A stretch of DNA of 22,159 nt from Zymogenus sp964542895 (GTDB lineage Bacteria > Desulfobacterota > Zymogenia > Zymogenales > Zymogenaceae): positions 1-22,159 of the forward strand of contig CAZIWT010000054.1 of assembly GCA_964542895.1 (NCBI GenBank), in the 5' to 3' direction. Both the position numbers and the translations under genes were made by a program. A model generated the notes under the pieces. It was not told where the DNA came from, made no database searches, and saw only the letters and a program-made list of their open reading frames with translations. This document shows positions 7,696-15,756 of this stretch, in pieces (positions within the stretch are counted from its first letter, which is position 1; every line of letters begins with the position of its first letter).

Positions 7696-10368
7696 TTGAA
7701 AAACGGTGATAATATAGAAAACGGACACCTCCTTTCGTCAGACGAGGTCTTCGATATTCTTGGGTCTTCCCCTCGAGGTCTTTCCAGTGAAGAGGCGGCC
7801 CTGCGCCTTGAGAGGTACGGGCCAAACGAGCTTAAGGAGAGGAAGAAAAAGCACCCCTTCGTGATGTTCTTCAACCAGTTCACCGACTTTATGATCATAG
7901 TTCTGATCGCCGCCGCCGTTGTCGCGGGATTTATCGGCGAGGCCTCCGATGCAATCGCCATCGTCGTAATCGTCGTTTTGAACGCCGTGGTGGGATTTGT
8001 TCAGGAGTATCGCGCGGAAAAGGCGATGGAGGCGCTCAAGAAAATGGCCTCTTCCGCAGCAACGGTGTTGAGAAACGGGATTCCGGCGACAGTCCCGGCC
8101 TCCGATCTCGTCCCCGGCGATACGGTCGTGCTTGAGGCGGGAAATATCATCCCCGCAGACATGCGGCTTTCCGAGGCGTTCCGACTGAAGATAGAAGAGG
8201 CGGCCCTCACCGGCGAGTCGGTTCCGGTAGAAAAGGAGACCGATCCGTTAAACGAGGCGGATATCCCCCTCGGTGACAGAAAAAACATGGCTTACAGGGG
8301 TACGTTTGCGACCTACGGCCGCGGCACGGGGATCGTTGTTGCAACCGGCATGAATACGGAGATCGGCAAGATCGCCACGATGCTCCAGAGCGAGGAAGAG
8401 GTAAAAACACCCCTCCAGAAGAGGCTCAACCGTCTGGGCAGGAGGCTTGCGATCGCCGTGCTCGTCATCTGCGCGGTCGTCTTCTCCGCAGGAGTTGCGA
8501 GGGGGGAGCCGATCATGACCATGCTGCTCACGGCGATATCTCTGGCGGTGGCCGCAATTCCCGAGGCTTTGCCTGCGGTCGTCACGATCTCCTTGGCGAT
8601 AAGCGCCCGAAAGATGGTCAAGCAAAATGTCTTGATACGAAAGCTCCCGGCGGTGGAGACCCTCGGCTCCGTAACCTATATCTGCTCCGACAAGACCGGC
8701 ACCCTCACCATGAATAAGATGGTGGTGGAAGAGGTATATGTTGACGGCCGAACGGTCTCAAGGGACAATTTCAGCTGCGAAAACCTCCTATTAGGCGGGG
8801 ACGACATCCTCGTCAAGGCGATGGTACTGAGCAACGATGCAAGCAAAGACAAGGACGGAAAGATATTGGGTGATCCTACGGAAACGGCCCTTTTTGCGGT
8901 CGGCGAGAAATGCGGCATCGTAAAGACCTTGCTGGAGCAGGCTTATCCGAGGGTCGCGGAGATACCCTTCGATTCCGAGAGAAAGTGCATGACCACGATT
9001 CATCAGGACGCAAAAGAGGGCTTCATCTCTTTTACGAAGGGCGCCCTCGAAGTGATGATCGAGCGATCAGATTATATGCTCACACCCGAAGGGAAAGTCC
9101 CCATCGATAAAAAGAAAATCGTTGAGGCGGGTGATCGGATGGCGGATGAGGGCCTGAGGACACTGGGTATCTGTATGCGAAAGTGGGAGAGGCTTCCGGA
9201 TGATATTTCGTCGGAGGTCGTAGAATCGGGGCTGACCATCCTCGGGATAGCCGGTCTTATGGACCCGCTCAGGGAGGAGGCAAAAGTAGCGGTTGGTCTG
9301 TGCAGAACGGCGGGCATCAAGCCCGTGATGATCACCGGCGACCATCCTCTGACAGCCAAAACGGTGGCAAAGAGACTCGGGATAATGGGAGACGATTCGG
9401 GAGCGGCCTTAACGGGCCCGGAGCTCGAAAAGCTGTCCCTTACTGATTTCGAGAAGCGCGTCGAGGACGTGCGTGTCTATTCGAGGGTGGCCCCGGAGCA
9501 GAAGCTCAAGATCATAAAGGGACTTCAGGACAAGGGGCAGTACGTCGCCATGACGGGAGACGGGGTCAATGACGCGCCGGCGCTCAGGAGGGCCGATATC
9601 GGAGTCGCCATGGGTGTTACCGGAACGGACGTATCGAAAGAGGCCGCCCACATGATCCTTCTCGACGACAATTTTGCGACCATCGTAAAGGCGGTGAAAG
9701 AGGGGAGGCGGATATTCGACAATATCAGAAAATTTATACGGTACTCCCTGACGAGCAACTCCGGGGAGATATGGACACTGTTTCTCGCGCCGTTTCTGGG
9801 CCTCCCGATTCCCCTTTTGCCGATCCACATATTATGGATAAATCTGGTGACGGACGGCCTTCCCGGGCTCGCGCTGGCCGTCGAGCCGGCGGAAAAGGAA
9901 ATTATGCAGAGACCGCCGAGGCATCCCCAGGAGAGCGTGTTCGCCCAGGGAGTGGGCGTCGACGCCGTTTGGGTGGGGCTTCTGATGGGCATTGTATGTC
10001 TGGCCACCCAGGCATGGGCCATTAGGATTGGGGACACCCACTGGCAGACGATGGTGTTCACCGTCCTCTGCCTCAGCCAGCTGGGGCTTTCCCTGGCGAT
10101 TAGGTCGGAGCGGGAGTCGTTTTTCGTCCAGGGGATCTTCACAAACAAGCCGCTGATCGGCGCGCTGGTTTTGACCGTAGCCCTTCAGCTGGCGACCATC
10201 TATGTACCGTTTTTAAACCCCTTTTTCCACACGGCTCCGCTGACGTTCTATGAGCTGATTATTACGCTTCTCCTTTCATCGGTCGTATTCGTGGCGGTGG
10301 AGATAGAGAAATTCGTCTTGAGGAGAAAACGGCACCCGGCATATGCCCTTCAAGCGCAGACCAAGTAG
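7696..10368 (+). CDS. P-type (type II, SERCA/PMR1-like) cation-transporting ATPase, probably Ca2+
   Basis: An 890-residue ATPase with the full P-type order: N-terminal cation-ATPase domain, actuator motif TGES (172-175), phosphorylated aspartate D332 in 'CSDKTGTLT', nucleotide-domain 'KGALEVM', 'MITGDHPLTA' and the hinge TGDGVND (620-626). Membrane ion-site residues resemble SERCA: E290 in 'IPEALP' (TM4), N688 and E691 in 'SNSGE' (TM5), N716 and D720 in 'NLVTDGLP' (TM6). TM8 has Q795 where SERCA has Glu908. Calcium export is therefore likely, but Mn2+ or another cation cannot be excluded. The start is TTG at 7696, set by GAGGAG ending 8 nt upstream. No partner gene is adjacent. A terminator hairpin begins right after the stop. 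Confidence 0.92.
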   Translation: MKNGDNIENGHLLSSDEVFDILGSSPRGLSSEEAALRLERYGPNELKERKKKHPFVMFFNQFTDFMIIVLIAAAVVAGFIGEASDAIAIVVIVVLNAVVGFVQEYRAEKAMEALKKMASSAATVLRNGIPATVPASDLVPGDTVVLEAGNIIPADMRLSEAFRLKIEEAALTGESVPVEKETDPLNEADIPLGDRKNMAYRGTFATYGRGTGIVVATGMNTEIGKIATMLQSEEEVKTPLQKRLNRLGRRLAIAVLVICAVVFSAGVARGEPIMTMLLTAISLAVAAIPEALPAVVTISLAISARKMVKQNVLIRKLPAVETLGSVTYICSDKTGTLTMNKMVVEEVYVDGRTVSRDNFSCENLLLGGDDILVKAMVLSNDASKDKDGKILGDPTETALFAVGEKCGIVKTLLEQAYPRVAEIPFDSERKCMTTIHQDAKEGFISFTKGALEVMIERSDYMLTPEGKVPIDKKKIVEAGDRMADEGLRTLGICMRKWERLPDDISSEVVESGLTILGIAGLMDPLREEAKVAVGLCRTAGIKPVMITGDHPLTAKTVAKRLGIMGDDSGAALTGPELEKLSLTDFEKRVEDVRVYSRVAPEQKLKIIKGLQDKGQYVAMTGDGVNDAPALRRADIGVAMGVTGTDVSKEAAHMILLDDNFATIVKAVKEGRRIFDNIRKFIRYSLTSNSGEIWTLFLAPFLGLPIPLLPIHILWINLVTDGLPGLALAVEPAEKEIMQRPPRHPQESVFAQGVGVDAVWVGLLMGIVCLATQAWAIRIGDTHWQTMVFTVLCLSQLGLSLAIRSERESFFVQGIFTNKPLIGALVLTVALQLATIYVPFLNPFFHTAPLTFYELIITLLLSSVVFVAVEIEKFVLRRKRHPAYALQAQTK

Positions 10369-10406
10369 AGGGCCGTACGTAAGGAGATACCGGCCGCCCG
10401 TTTTTT
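10369..10406 (+). terminator. Rho-independent terminator of the P-type ATPase gene
   Basis: GGCCG (10371-10375) pairs with CGGCC (10391-10395). A further GC-rich CCCG tail may extend the stem through a bulge, and T6 follows at 10401-10406. It starts at the stop codon of the ATPase. Confidence 0.6.
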
Positions 10407-10773
10407 AAGATGACAGGGAGGCCAATTCCCTTTCGGCTTCATATTCTCACCGATGGTTCTTCCGATCGATTAGTCAAGCCTTGAGCACAAGGATCACGTG
10501 GGGAGCCGGAGCCTTTTTATAAAACGGCATTTTTTAACTTAATCGGCTGTTTAAGGCGTAAAAACAGTGTCCACGCCGATTCACAAAAGACCTAAATCAA
10601 CTGCGTAATTTAAAAAAGCGGCTGTTTTCAGCTTCATTTCAACTATTTAGGCTAATCCCCCGTAAATGACCGGTGGTCATTGGTTTACAGCATCAGTCTC
10701 GCTCTAGATATAGAAATAATCTCCAAAGCTCAACTGTTTTAACAAAAAACCTTTCTTAATCCTCCATCCCCAA
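10407..10773. other. Intergenic region between convergent ATPase and UroD-family genes
   Basis: No open frame here looks coding. The region holds several inverted repeats, including GGCGT/ACGCC at 10555-10577, a GCTG-AAAA-CAGC hairpin with a T-run on the minus strand near 10612-10632 that could weakly terminate the UroD-family gene, and a longer inverted repeat at 10662-10687. The 9-mer CGGCTGTTT occurs twice (10544 and 10619). Confidence 0.4.
10662..10687. repeat. Inverted repeat centred on ATGACC-GGT-GGTCAT
   Basis: ATGACC (10666-10671) and GGTCAT (10675-10680) pair perfectly around a 3-nt loop. Outer GTAA and TTAC extend the pairing after a bulge. No U-run follows on either strand, so it is not a standard terminator. 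It may be a protein site or an mRNA 3'-end stabiliser for the gene at 10774-11943. Confidence 0.4.
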
Positions 10774-11943
10774 TTAATGTATCGAGAGGGGGTAGTTTCC
10801 GTACTCGTTTACCGCCTCCAACATCCACCGTATGTTCTGCAACTTTATGTCGGAGTGGGAGTTGCACGGCCCGAGCATGATGTTCCCTTTCTTCCCCCCC
10901 TTCTTGATGGAGTCCCTGACGTTCTCAAACACGTCCTCCTTCGTCCCGTGGGAGAGGGCGTGGGCTATATCGAGGTGTCCGCAGAGGGTCAGCTTCTCCC
11001 CGATCTCTTTCCTCACATCGGCAAGGTCCACGTTCGCGGTCGGCTCCAGGGCGTGCTGGCCGTCAAAGCCCCAATCTACGAAGTACTTGAGGAGGGGGAT
11101 CGTGTTGCCGTCGGTGTGGATGATCATCTTAACGCCCTTGTCGTGGGCGCGCTTTGTGATCTCACGGAACGCGTCGCCGAAGAGCTCCTCCATCATCTTA
11201 GGATTCAGCATCGGCCCAGATTTGTAGGCCATGTCGTCGGTGTACACTATTCCCTTAAGGCCCGCATCAACGGAAGCGTCGACGCACTGAAAATATATTA
11301 TTTTGTTGTATTCAACGGCCTCTTCGATGAAGGCACGATCCCTTTTAAGGATCCGTACAAATTTCTCGAACCCGAACGGCTGCCACATGTTTTCGAATAT
11401 CCCGAAAAGGTTGGAGCCGAAGAGGTAGATGTCTTTCCCGAACTCCCGGTTGATCAGCTCGTTGAACTTGAACATTTTCTCCGGCATGGCCTCCCATCTC
11501 TTCTTGTTGAAGCGCCTCCAGTCATCCGGCGTCTCGAACGTCCCCCTGATATACATAGGGACGTCCATATTGCCGTGACCGTCGTCGACGATCTTGTAGA
11601 GGCGACCGCCGAAGATGTCGGTCATCTCCTTGGAGTCCTTGAAGAGAAAGATATTGGCGTAAAGGGCCCACGTGGCGTCAAAGCCCATCTTGACATCAGA
11701 TTCAAGTTTTTTAAGCATAAACTCCCTCACGTCGCGCTCGAATACGCCCATCTGATTGAGCAAAGGGGCGGTGATATCGATGATCTTTGCGGTGATTGGG
11801 TTTGTAATGAACCTGTAGGAGTTGACGGGCACTTCGCCAAGGGAGTCGTAAATGTATTTCTGCACATCCATACACGAGATGGTCGGGACCCTGTCGGGAA
11901 CTTCATGATTAAGGACAGTTTTCACTCTTTCAATCTTATCCAT
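10774..11943 (-). CDS. Uroporphyrinogen decarboxylase (URO-D) superfamily protein, not HemE
   Basis: A 389-residue protein with the URO-D fold signatures used by corrinoid methyltransferases: 'PDRVPTISCMDVQKY' near the N-terminus, 'IHTDGNTIPLL' with H276, 'LCGHLDIAHALSHGTKEDV' and a C-terminal 'MLGPCNSHSDI' with C360. The substrate-binding arginine motif of true HemE is absent, so heme synthesis is not supported. In MtaA-type enzymes zinc is held by His-x-Cys and a later Cys. Here the middle ligand position is D278, with the late Cys kept. Substrate is unknown; methyl transfer or demethylation in anaerobic metabolism is the family expectation. AAGGTG lies about 6 nt before the ATG. The gene stands alone, with no corrinoid protein or activase beside it. 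Confidence 0.8.
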   Translation of the reverse strand: MDKIERVKTVLNHEVPDRVPTISCMDVQKYIYDSLGEVPVNSYRFITNPITAKIIDITAPLLNQMGVFERDVREFMLKKLESDVKMGFDATWALYANIFLFKDSKEMTDIFGGRLYKIVDDGHGNMDVPMYIRGTFETPDDWRRFNKKRWEAMPEKMFKFNELINREFGKDIYLFGSNLFGIFENMWQPFGFEKFVRILKRDRAFIEEAVEYNKIIYFQCVDASVDAGLKGIVYTDDMAYKSGPMLNPKMMEELFGDAFREITKRAHDKGVKMIIHTDGNTIPLLKYFVDWGFDGQHALEPTANVDLADVRKEIGEKLTLCGHLDIAHALSHGTKEDVFENVRDSIKKGGKKGNIMLGPCNSHSDIKLQNIRWMLEAVNEYGNYPLSIH

Positions 11944-12096
11944 GATTCACCTTAAAAAAAATAAAACATTTTATATAATCAAACAAGCGATTACAATAAA
12001 TTGAAAGAAATCAAGTGTGCCTTTATACATCTTCCCAAACGGTTCATAAAACTCGTTTATGATCTCTGTATGTCGTCTGTCCTTGAAAAATATCCT

Positions 12097-12112
12097 GCCT
12101 TTTTAAAAAGGC
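12097..12112. repeat. Perfect 16-bp palindrome GCCTTTTTAAAAAGGC
   Basis: It is fully self-complementary with no spacer. It lies about 155 nt upstream of the UroD-family start codon. It could be an operator or a short bidirectional hairpin; the sequence alone does not decide. Confidence 0.45.
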
Positions 12113-12172
12113 CATTTACATATTTTCTATGATTGGTCAGCGGTGTTGTCTGAAGAGGTGTCGGTAGAAGAG

Positions 12173-12188
12173 GAATCGAATGCGATTC
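12173..12188. repeat. Hairpin GAATCG-AATG-CGATTC
   Basis: A 6-bp perfect stem with a 4-nt loop. It is followed by AT-rich sequence but no T-run, so its role is unclear. Confidence 0.35.
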
Positions 12189-12421
12189 AATATTAGCTTG
12201 AGATTACTCTATATTTGAAGGGGTTGGTTGTCAAGATAAATGTTTTTGATAAAAGGAGTTTTTGGTAATTTATTATAGAGAAGTAATATTTAAAATGGCT
12301 TAATTATAATTGCAATATTTACAATCGCAAATACTATTTGATGAAACATTTAAATATCCTTTGCCCTTACATCGATTTAAGAAGATACAAGCCAAAATCC
12401 CAACGAGCCCATAAAATCATC

Positions 12422-13537
12422 TCAATCCCTGAAGAACCACCTCTTGGCCACTATCTCCCTTCTCCCAAAGGAGCCCCCTAAAGCGATTCTCCTTAGAAGC
12501 CCTATAACACTTTTGGGGATTAACGGAGCGATGGACAAAAACAGGGGCGAATAGGGCCTGCCAAATCTGGAGTATATCCGCTTTCTATATACGGAGAGGT
12601 TTTCTGCGGAGTAGTTGCCTCCGGCATCGATGATCGTCCTTGCCGCGGCCAGCCCCGAGAATATCGCCGGCCCTATCCCCTCCCCGGTCATGTTGTAGGC
12701 CACCCCGGCCGAATCCCCAACGAGGATTACGCGATCCGACACCAGCCTTCTTGGAGCGACCTTAAACAGCTTATACGCATGTCCCGAGAACTTCGACAGC
12801 GGGTACCTGCCAGGATCGGGGAGCCTCCCCAGATCGCCAAGCCTCTTTAAGAGGCGTTCCTTGTGTGAGTTTACGTCCTTCGGGGAGGTGGAGCCGACCC
12901 CGATATTCAGATACTCCCCCTTGGGGAAATACCAGCCGTAGCCGGAAAAATCTTCGTTGAAGACGATCTCCGGTGTGTCAGGATTCGGGGTGAGGCCCAT
13001 TATCGTTTCTTTATCGAGTCTGGTCTCCGATACCACAGCCGCCACCGCTTTTTCGTTGGTGCCTTCTTCGCCGAATCTCTTCGCCACGGGGCAGAAGTGC
13101 CCCCCGGCCCCGATAATTACCTTCGCCTTGAGGGAGCCGTTGATCACCACGCCGTGGCCGTCTCTCTCGACGGAGGAGACGCGGACTCCCTCCTTGAGCG
13201 CTGCCCCCCGCATCCTTTTTACGAGAAACGAGTCGAACTCGGACCTGATTATGCCGTAACCCATCGTCCTCTTGAACTCAACCTCCCTCGGCACACCTTT
13301 CAGGTCCCACACTACGAGGGATGAGAACGAAATCAGCGTCCCGCTCTTCATATATTCTTGGGGGGATATCCCGGTCAGCTCGAAGACCAGGGGCGATATC
13401 CAGCCGGCGCACGGCTTTTCCCTCGGGAAGGTGTCTTTATCCACCACCAGGACGTTAAGTCCATGAGACGCAAGGGCACCGGCGGCGATTGCGCCGGCCG
13501 GCCCCGCTCCCACAACAATTACATCGTGTAGTTCCAT
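12422..13537 (-). CDS. Geranylgeranyl-reductase-family FAD-dependent oxidoreductase
   Basis: A 371-residue flavoprotein. It has the N-terminal Rossmann motif 'VVGAGPAG' (8-15), 'FPREKPCAGWISP' as in the geranylgeranyl reductase family (which usually reads KPCGGGL or KPCAGG), the middle motif 'YGWYFPKGEYLNIGVGS', and the FAD-binding 'LVGDSAGVAYNMTGEGIGPAI'. Members reduce isolated C=C bonds of isoprenoid or other lipid chains. The start codon lies inside the end of the upstream methyltransferase gene (19-nt overlap) with no strong SD of its own, so translation is probably coupled. The pairing suggests reduction of a lipid intermediate made by that methyltransferase. The family call is firm and the substrate is inferred. 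Confidence 0.85.
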   Translation of the reverse strand: MELHDVIVVGAGPAGAIAAGALASHGLNVLVVDKDTFPREKPCAGWISPLVFELTGISPQEYMKSGTLISFSSLVVWDLKGVPREVEFKRTMGYGIIRSEFDSFLVKRMRGAALKEGVRVSSVERDGHGVVINGSLKAKVIIGAGGHFCPVAKRFGEEGTNEKAVAAVVSETRLDKETIMGLTPNPDTPEIVFNEDFSGYGWYFPKGEYLNIGVGSTSPKDVNSHKERLLKRLGDLGRLPDPGRYPLSKFSGHAYKLFKVAPRRLVSDRVILVGDSAGVAYNMTGEGIGPAIFSGLAAARTIIDAGGNYSAENLSVYRKRIYSRFGRPYSPLFLSIAPLIPKSVIGLLRRIALGGSFGRREIVAKRWFFRD

Positions 13538-14742
13538 TTCGGGGCTTCAAGATCGGGCAGATATAAGGATTCTCTCGTCATCTCTTCGCGGTTATCGGGT
13601 CCGTTGGTAAAGATAATCTGGTAGAGGGAGAGTCCCCCGCACTTGAAGCTGACCGACGAGGAGTTGAGGTAGAGGCGCCACATCCTAATAAACTTTTCGT
13701 CGAACATATCACCGACCTTGTCCAGGCAATTCTCGAACCTCTCCGCCCAATGGTCGAGGGTCCTCGCATAATGGAGCCTCAGGTTTTCAATATCCCTCAC
13801 GACAAGGCCCTTCTCCTCAAAGGGGGAGAGTACCTCGGAGAGGGAGGGGGAGTATCCGCCGGGGAAGATATATTTATATATCCACGAATTTCCCCTCTTC
13901 GGGGTGACCTTGCCTATAAAGTGGACGATTCCCTTTCCCTCCTCCTTTAAGGTCCTCTTGATCAAATCCGTAAAGACCCGGTAGTTCTCCTTTCCCACGT
14001 GCTCGATCATGCCGATGGATATGAACTTATCGTAGCTCCCCTTTGCGTTTCTGTAGTCGTCGTCGATAAAATCTACGAGCCCCTCCACCTCCTCCTCTTC
14101 CGCGAGCCTTCGGGCGTAGCTTACCTGCTCTCTGGAGATGTTATATGCGGTGACCCTGACGCCGTAGTTTTTTGCGGCGTGAACGGCAAGCCCCCCCCAG
14201 CCGCACCCGGTCTCCAAGACCTCCTCCCCCTCCTTCAGATCGACCTTTTTACAGACGTGATCCATCTTGTCTATCTGGGACGAGTCCAGATCCACGTCGG
14301 TGTCTTTGAAGTAGGAGCATGTGTACTGGAGGTTCTTGTCGAGCCAGAGCCTGTAGAAGTCGTTTCCGATGTCGTAGTGGTGCGAGATATTTTTTCTCGA
14401 ACCGGAGAGGGTGTTTCTCCTTCTCAGCGAGGCGATAAAATCGGAGAGGTTCGTCAGGTGCTTGAGAGCAGGATTCGATAAATCCACCCTGTAGGGTATG
14501 GTGAGGAGCTCCTGAAGGTCTCCCTCGATCTCTATATTCCCGTCTGTGTAGCCCTCACAGAATCCCATGCCGAGGCCGAATACGAATCTCATCATGGCCC
14601 TGGGTGAGTTGAAGGTGATTTTGTGTCTCGCCGCCCCACCGCCGAACTTCTTTTCTTCACCGTCCCAGTAGGCCACCTCTATGGGGATATCGGCTTCCTT
14701 GAGGAGTCTTTCTATAATTTCCCTTATAAACTTCATCGGCAT
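13519..14742 (-). CDS. cfa: Cyclopropane-fatty-acyl-phospholipid synthase family SAM methyltransferase
   Basis: A 407-residue CFA synthase. The SAM-binding motif 'LETGCGWGGLAVHAAK' and the typical 'SHHYDIGNDFYRLWLDKNLQYTCSYF' are present. All bicarbonate/active-site positions known from E. coli Cfa have matches: C142 ('QYTCSYF'), Glu in 'EHVG', His and Ile in 'VHFIG', Tyr in 'LHYARTL'. An N-terminal lipid-binding-like domain precedes them. The enzyme would add a methyl-derived carbon to unsaturated acyl chains of membrane phospholipids, making a cyclopropane or, as in some relatives, a methyl/methylene branch. GAGGAG sits about 6 nt before the ATG. It is first in a two-gene unit with the overlapping flavoprotein gene. 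The symbol denotes the family; the product type is not proven. Confidence 0.88.
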   Translation of the reverse strand: MPMKFIREIIERLLKEADIPIEVAYWDGEEKKFGGGAARHKITFNSPRAMMRFVFGLGMGFCEGYTDGNIEIEGDLQELLTIPYRVDLSNPALKHLTNLSDFIASLRRRNTLSGSRKNISHHYDIGNDFYRLWLDKNLQYTCSYFKDTDVDLDSSQIDKMDHVCKKVDLKEGEEVLETGCGWGGLAVHAAKNYGVRVTAYNISREQVSYARRLAEEEEVEGLVDFIDDDYRNAKGSYDKFISIGMIEHVGKENYRVFTDLIKRTLKEEGKGIVHFIGKVTPKRGNSWIYKYIFPGGYSPSLSEVLSPFEEKGLVVRDIENLRLHYARTLDHWAERFENCLDKVGDMFDEKFIRMWRLYLNSSSVSFKCGGLSLYQIIFTNGPDNREEMTRESLYLPDLEAPKWNYTM

Positions 14743-14771
14743 CTCCTCTATTCGATAATTGTTTCACGAAA

Positions 14772-14788
14772 ATCACAAATTTAGTGAT
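14772..14788. repeat. Operator-like palindrome ATCAC-N7-GTGAT at the cfa promoter
   Basis: Perfect 5-bp arms ATCAC (14772-14776) and GTGAT (14784-14788) flank AAATTTA. It lies directly downstream of the predicted -10, covering the expected transcription start, which is a typical repressor position. Confidence 0.5.
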
Positions 14789-14817
14789 ATTGTACAACTT
14801 TACGTGGAGATATGCAA
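14789..14817 (-). promoter_or_regulatory. Promoter of the cfa-like / flavoprotein pair
   Basis: On the minus strand TTGCAT (14817-14812) and TACAAT (14794-14789) are separated by 17 nt. The predicted start falls within the adjacent palindrome, about 40 nt before the cfa ATG. The -10 is good and the -35 is moderate. Confidence 0.5.
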
Positions 14818-14884
14818 TCGTCTTGATGACGTAGTGAAGTGTAACTGCCCACTCGTTTATGGCGGGGCATCGCGGGGTTTGAGT

Positions 14885-14908
14885 ATAAATATCGGGATAA
14901 ATATCGGC
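14885..14908. repeat. Tandem duplication of a 12-mer (ATAAATATCGGG/C)
   Basis: Two head-to-tail copies at 14885-14896 and 14897-14908 differ only in the last base. They lie about 70 nt upstream of the predicted cfa -35. They may be a short replication-slippage repeat or a pair of regulator sites. Confidence 0.4.
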
Positions 14909-15095
14909 CCTTTAATATTTTTTGCAGCGGTTTGCGGCGGATCGGACAGGGATCAGAGCTGTCCGAGAGTAGAATCTCGATTGAAAAGACAAGACAAGAT
15001 TATATCGTAAATCACGCGGAAGTCACGCCTCCGGCGGTTCCCGTTGGCCGTATTATATCACCGTTGAAATCTGAGCGGCTTCCATTGTCATCAGA

Positions 15096-15749
15096 TCACT
15101 CGGCGTGGTGCTTGATGACCACTCCCTCGGATATGTAAATTGTGTCCTCGCAGATGTTCGTCGAGAGGTCGCCGATCCTCTCCAAATTTCGTGAGATTCT
15201 AAGCAGATGAAGGGAGCGTTCTATAGTGTTTGTGTCGGCGGACATAAACGTGATAAGCTCCCTCAGGACCTGCTCGCCGAGGGCGTCGACATCGTTGTCC
15301 CGCTCGCACACGTTTCGTGCCAGCTCCGTGTCTTCGTCGGTGAAGGCGCGGAGGCTTTCCTTAAGCATATTTATTGAGAGCTCGGCCATCCTCGGGATAT
15401 CGATGAGCGGTTTTACCGCCGGCCTCGCGATAAGAAACAGGGAGCTTTCCGCGATGTTCACCGCGTGGTCGCCGATTCGCTCCAGGTCGTTGTTCATCTG
15501 CATCGCCATCAGGATGGTTCGAAGCTCCTTTACCTTCGGTTGGTATTGCGCGATGAGACCGACACACGTCTCGTCGATTTCAATCTCGAACTTGTTGGCT
15601 TTAGGTTCGTGTTGGTCGATAACCACCTTGAGGAGCTGACCGTCTTTCTTCAGAAGGCCCGAGATGCTGTCTTCGATCATCCTCTCCGCCAGGGAGGCGA
15701 ACTCGATAAGCTCTCTCTTTAAGGTAAGAATTTTTTCTTTTATTATCAT
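15096..15749 (-). CDS. phoU: Phosphate transport/signalling regulator PhoU
   Basis: Two repeats of the PhoU three-helix bundle are visible. Each carries the metal-cluster-type motif: 'MNNDLERIGDHAVNIAE' in the first half and 'ISRNLERIGDLSTNICED' in the second. PhoU couples the Pst transporter to PhoR and represses the Pho regulon when phosphate is plentiful. I place the start at ATG 15749 (217 residues) because the AGGAG at about 15756-15760 is correctly spaced for it. A TTG five codons upstream (15764) lies before that SD and is unlikely. The SD overlaps the pstB stop codon, so the two genes are probably coupled. It is the last gene of the cassette. Confidence 0.92.
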   Translation of the reverse strand: MIIKEKILTLKRELIEFASLAERMIEDSISGLLKKDGQLLKVVIDQHEPKANKFEIEIDETCVGLIAQYQPKVKELRTILMAMQMNNDLERIGDHAVNIAESSLFLIARPAVKPLIDIPRMAELSINMLKESLRAFTDEDTELARNVCERDNDVDALGEQVLRELITFMSADTNTIERSLHLLRISRNLERIGDLSTNICEDTIYISEGVVIKHHAE

Positions 15750-15756
15750 TTTTCTC

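Larger units (their letters stand above)
11944..12421. other. AT-rich intergenic region
   Basis: The 478 nt are clearly more AT-rich than the genes either side, and no coding frame is evident. The left end must hold the minus-strand promoter of the UroD-family gene; an AT-rich element reading TATATAAAAT on the minus strand near 11967-11976 is a candidate -10 region. Two clean palindromes lie inside, at 12097-12112 and 12173-12188. No clear terminator for the minus-strand gene ending at 12422 was found. Confidence 0.45.
14743..15095. other. Intergenic region between phoU and the cfa-like gene
   Basis: The 353 nt hold the cfa-side promoter and palindrome, a 12-bp tandem duplication (14885-14908), and a possible second minus-strand -10 (TATAAT near 14999-15004). 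A small CGCC-GGA-GGCG stem lies downstream of phoU at about 15026-15036 but has no T-run. No open frame is convincing. Confidence 0.45.

Noticed and set aside
10774..11943. Calling the UroD-superfamily gene hemE
   Set aside because: The N-terminal arginine-rich substrate motif of HemE is missing and the motifs match the methyltransferase-like branch.
10777..11955. A 392-codon open frame on the + strand opposite the UroD-family gene
   Set aside because: Its translation has no family signature and mirrors the codon pattern of the real minus-strand gene, which has conserved motifs and an SD.
14759..15010. An 83-codon + strand open frame between cfa and phoU
   Set aside because: No SD, atypical composition, and it overlaps the minus-strand promoter and palindrome of cfa.
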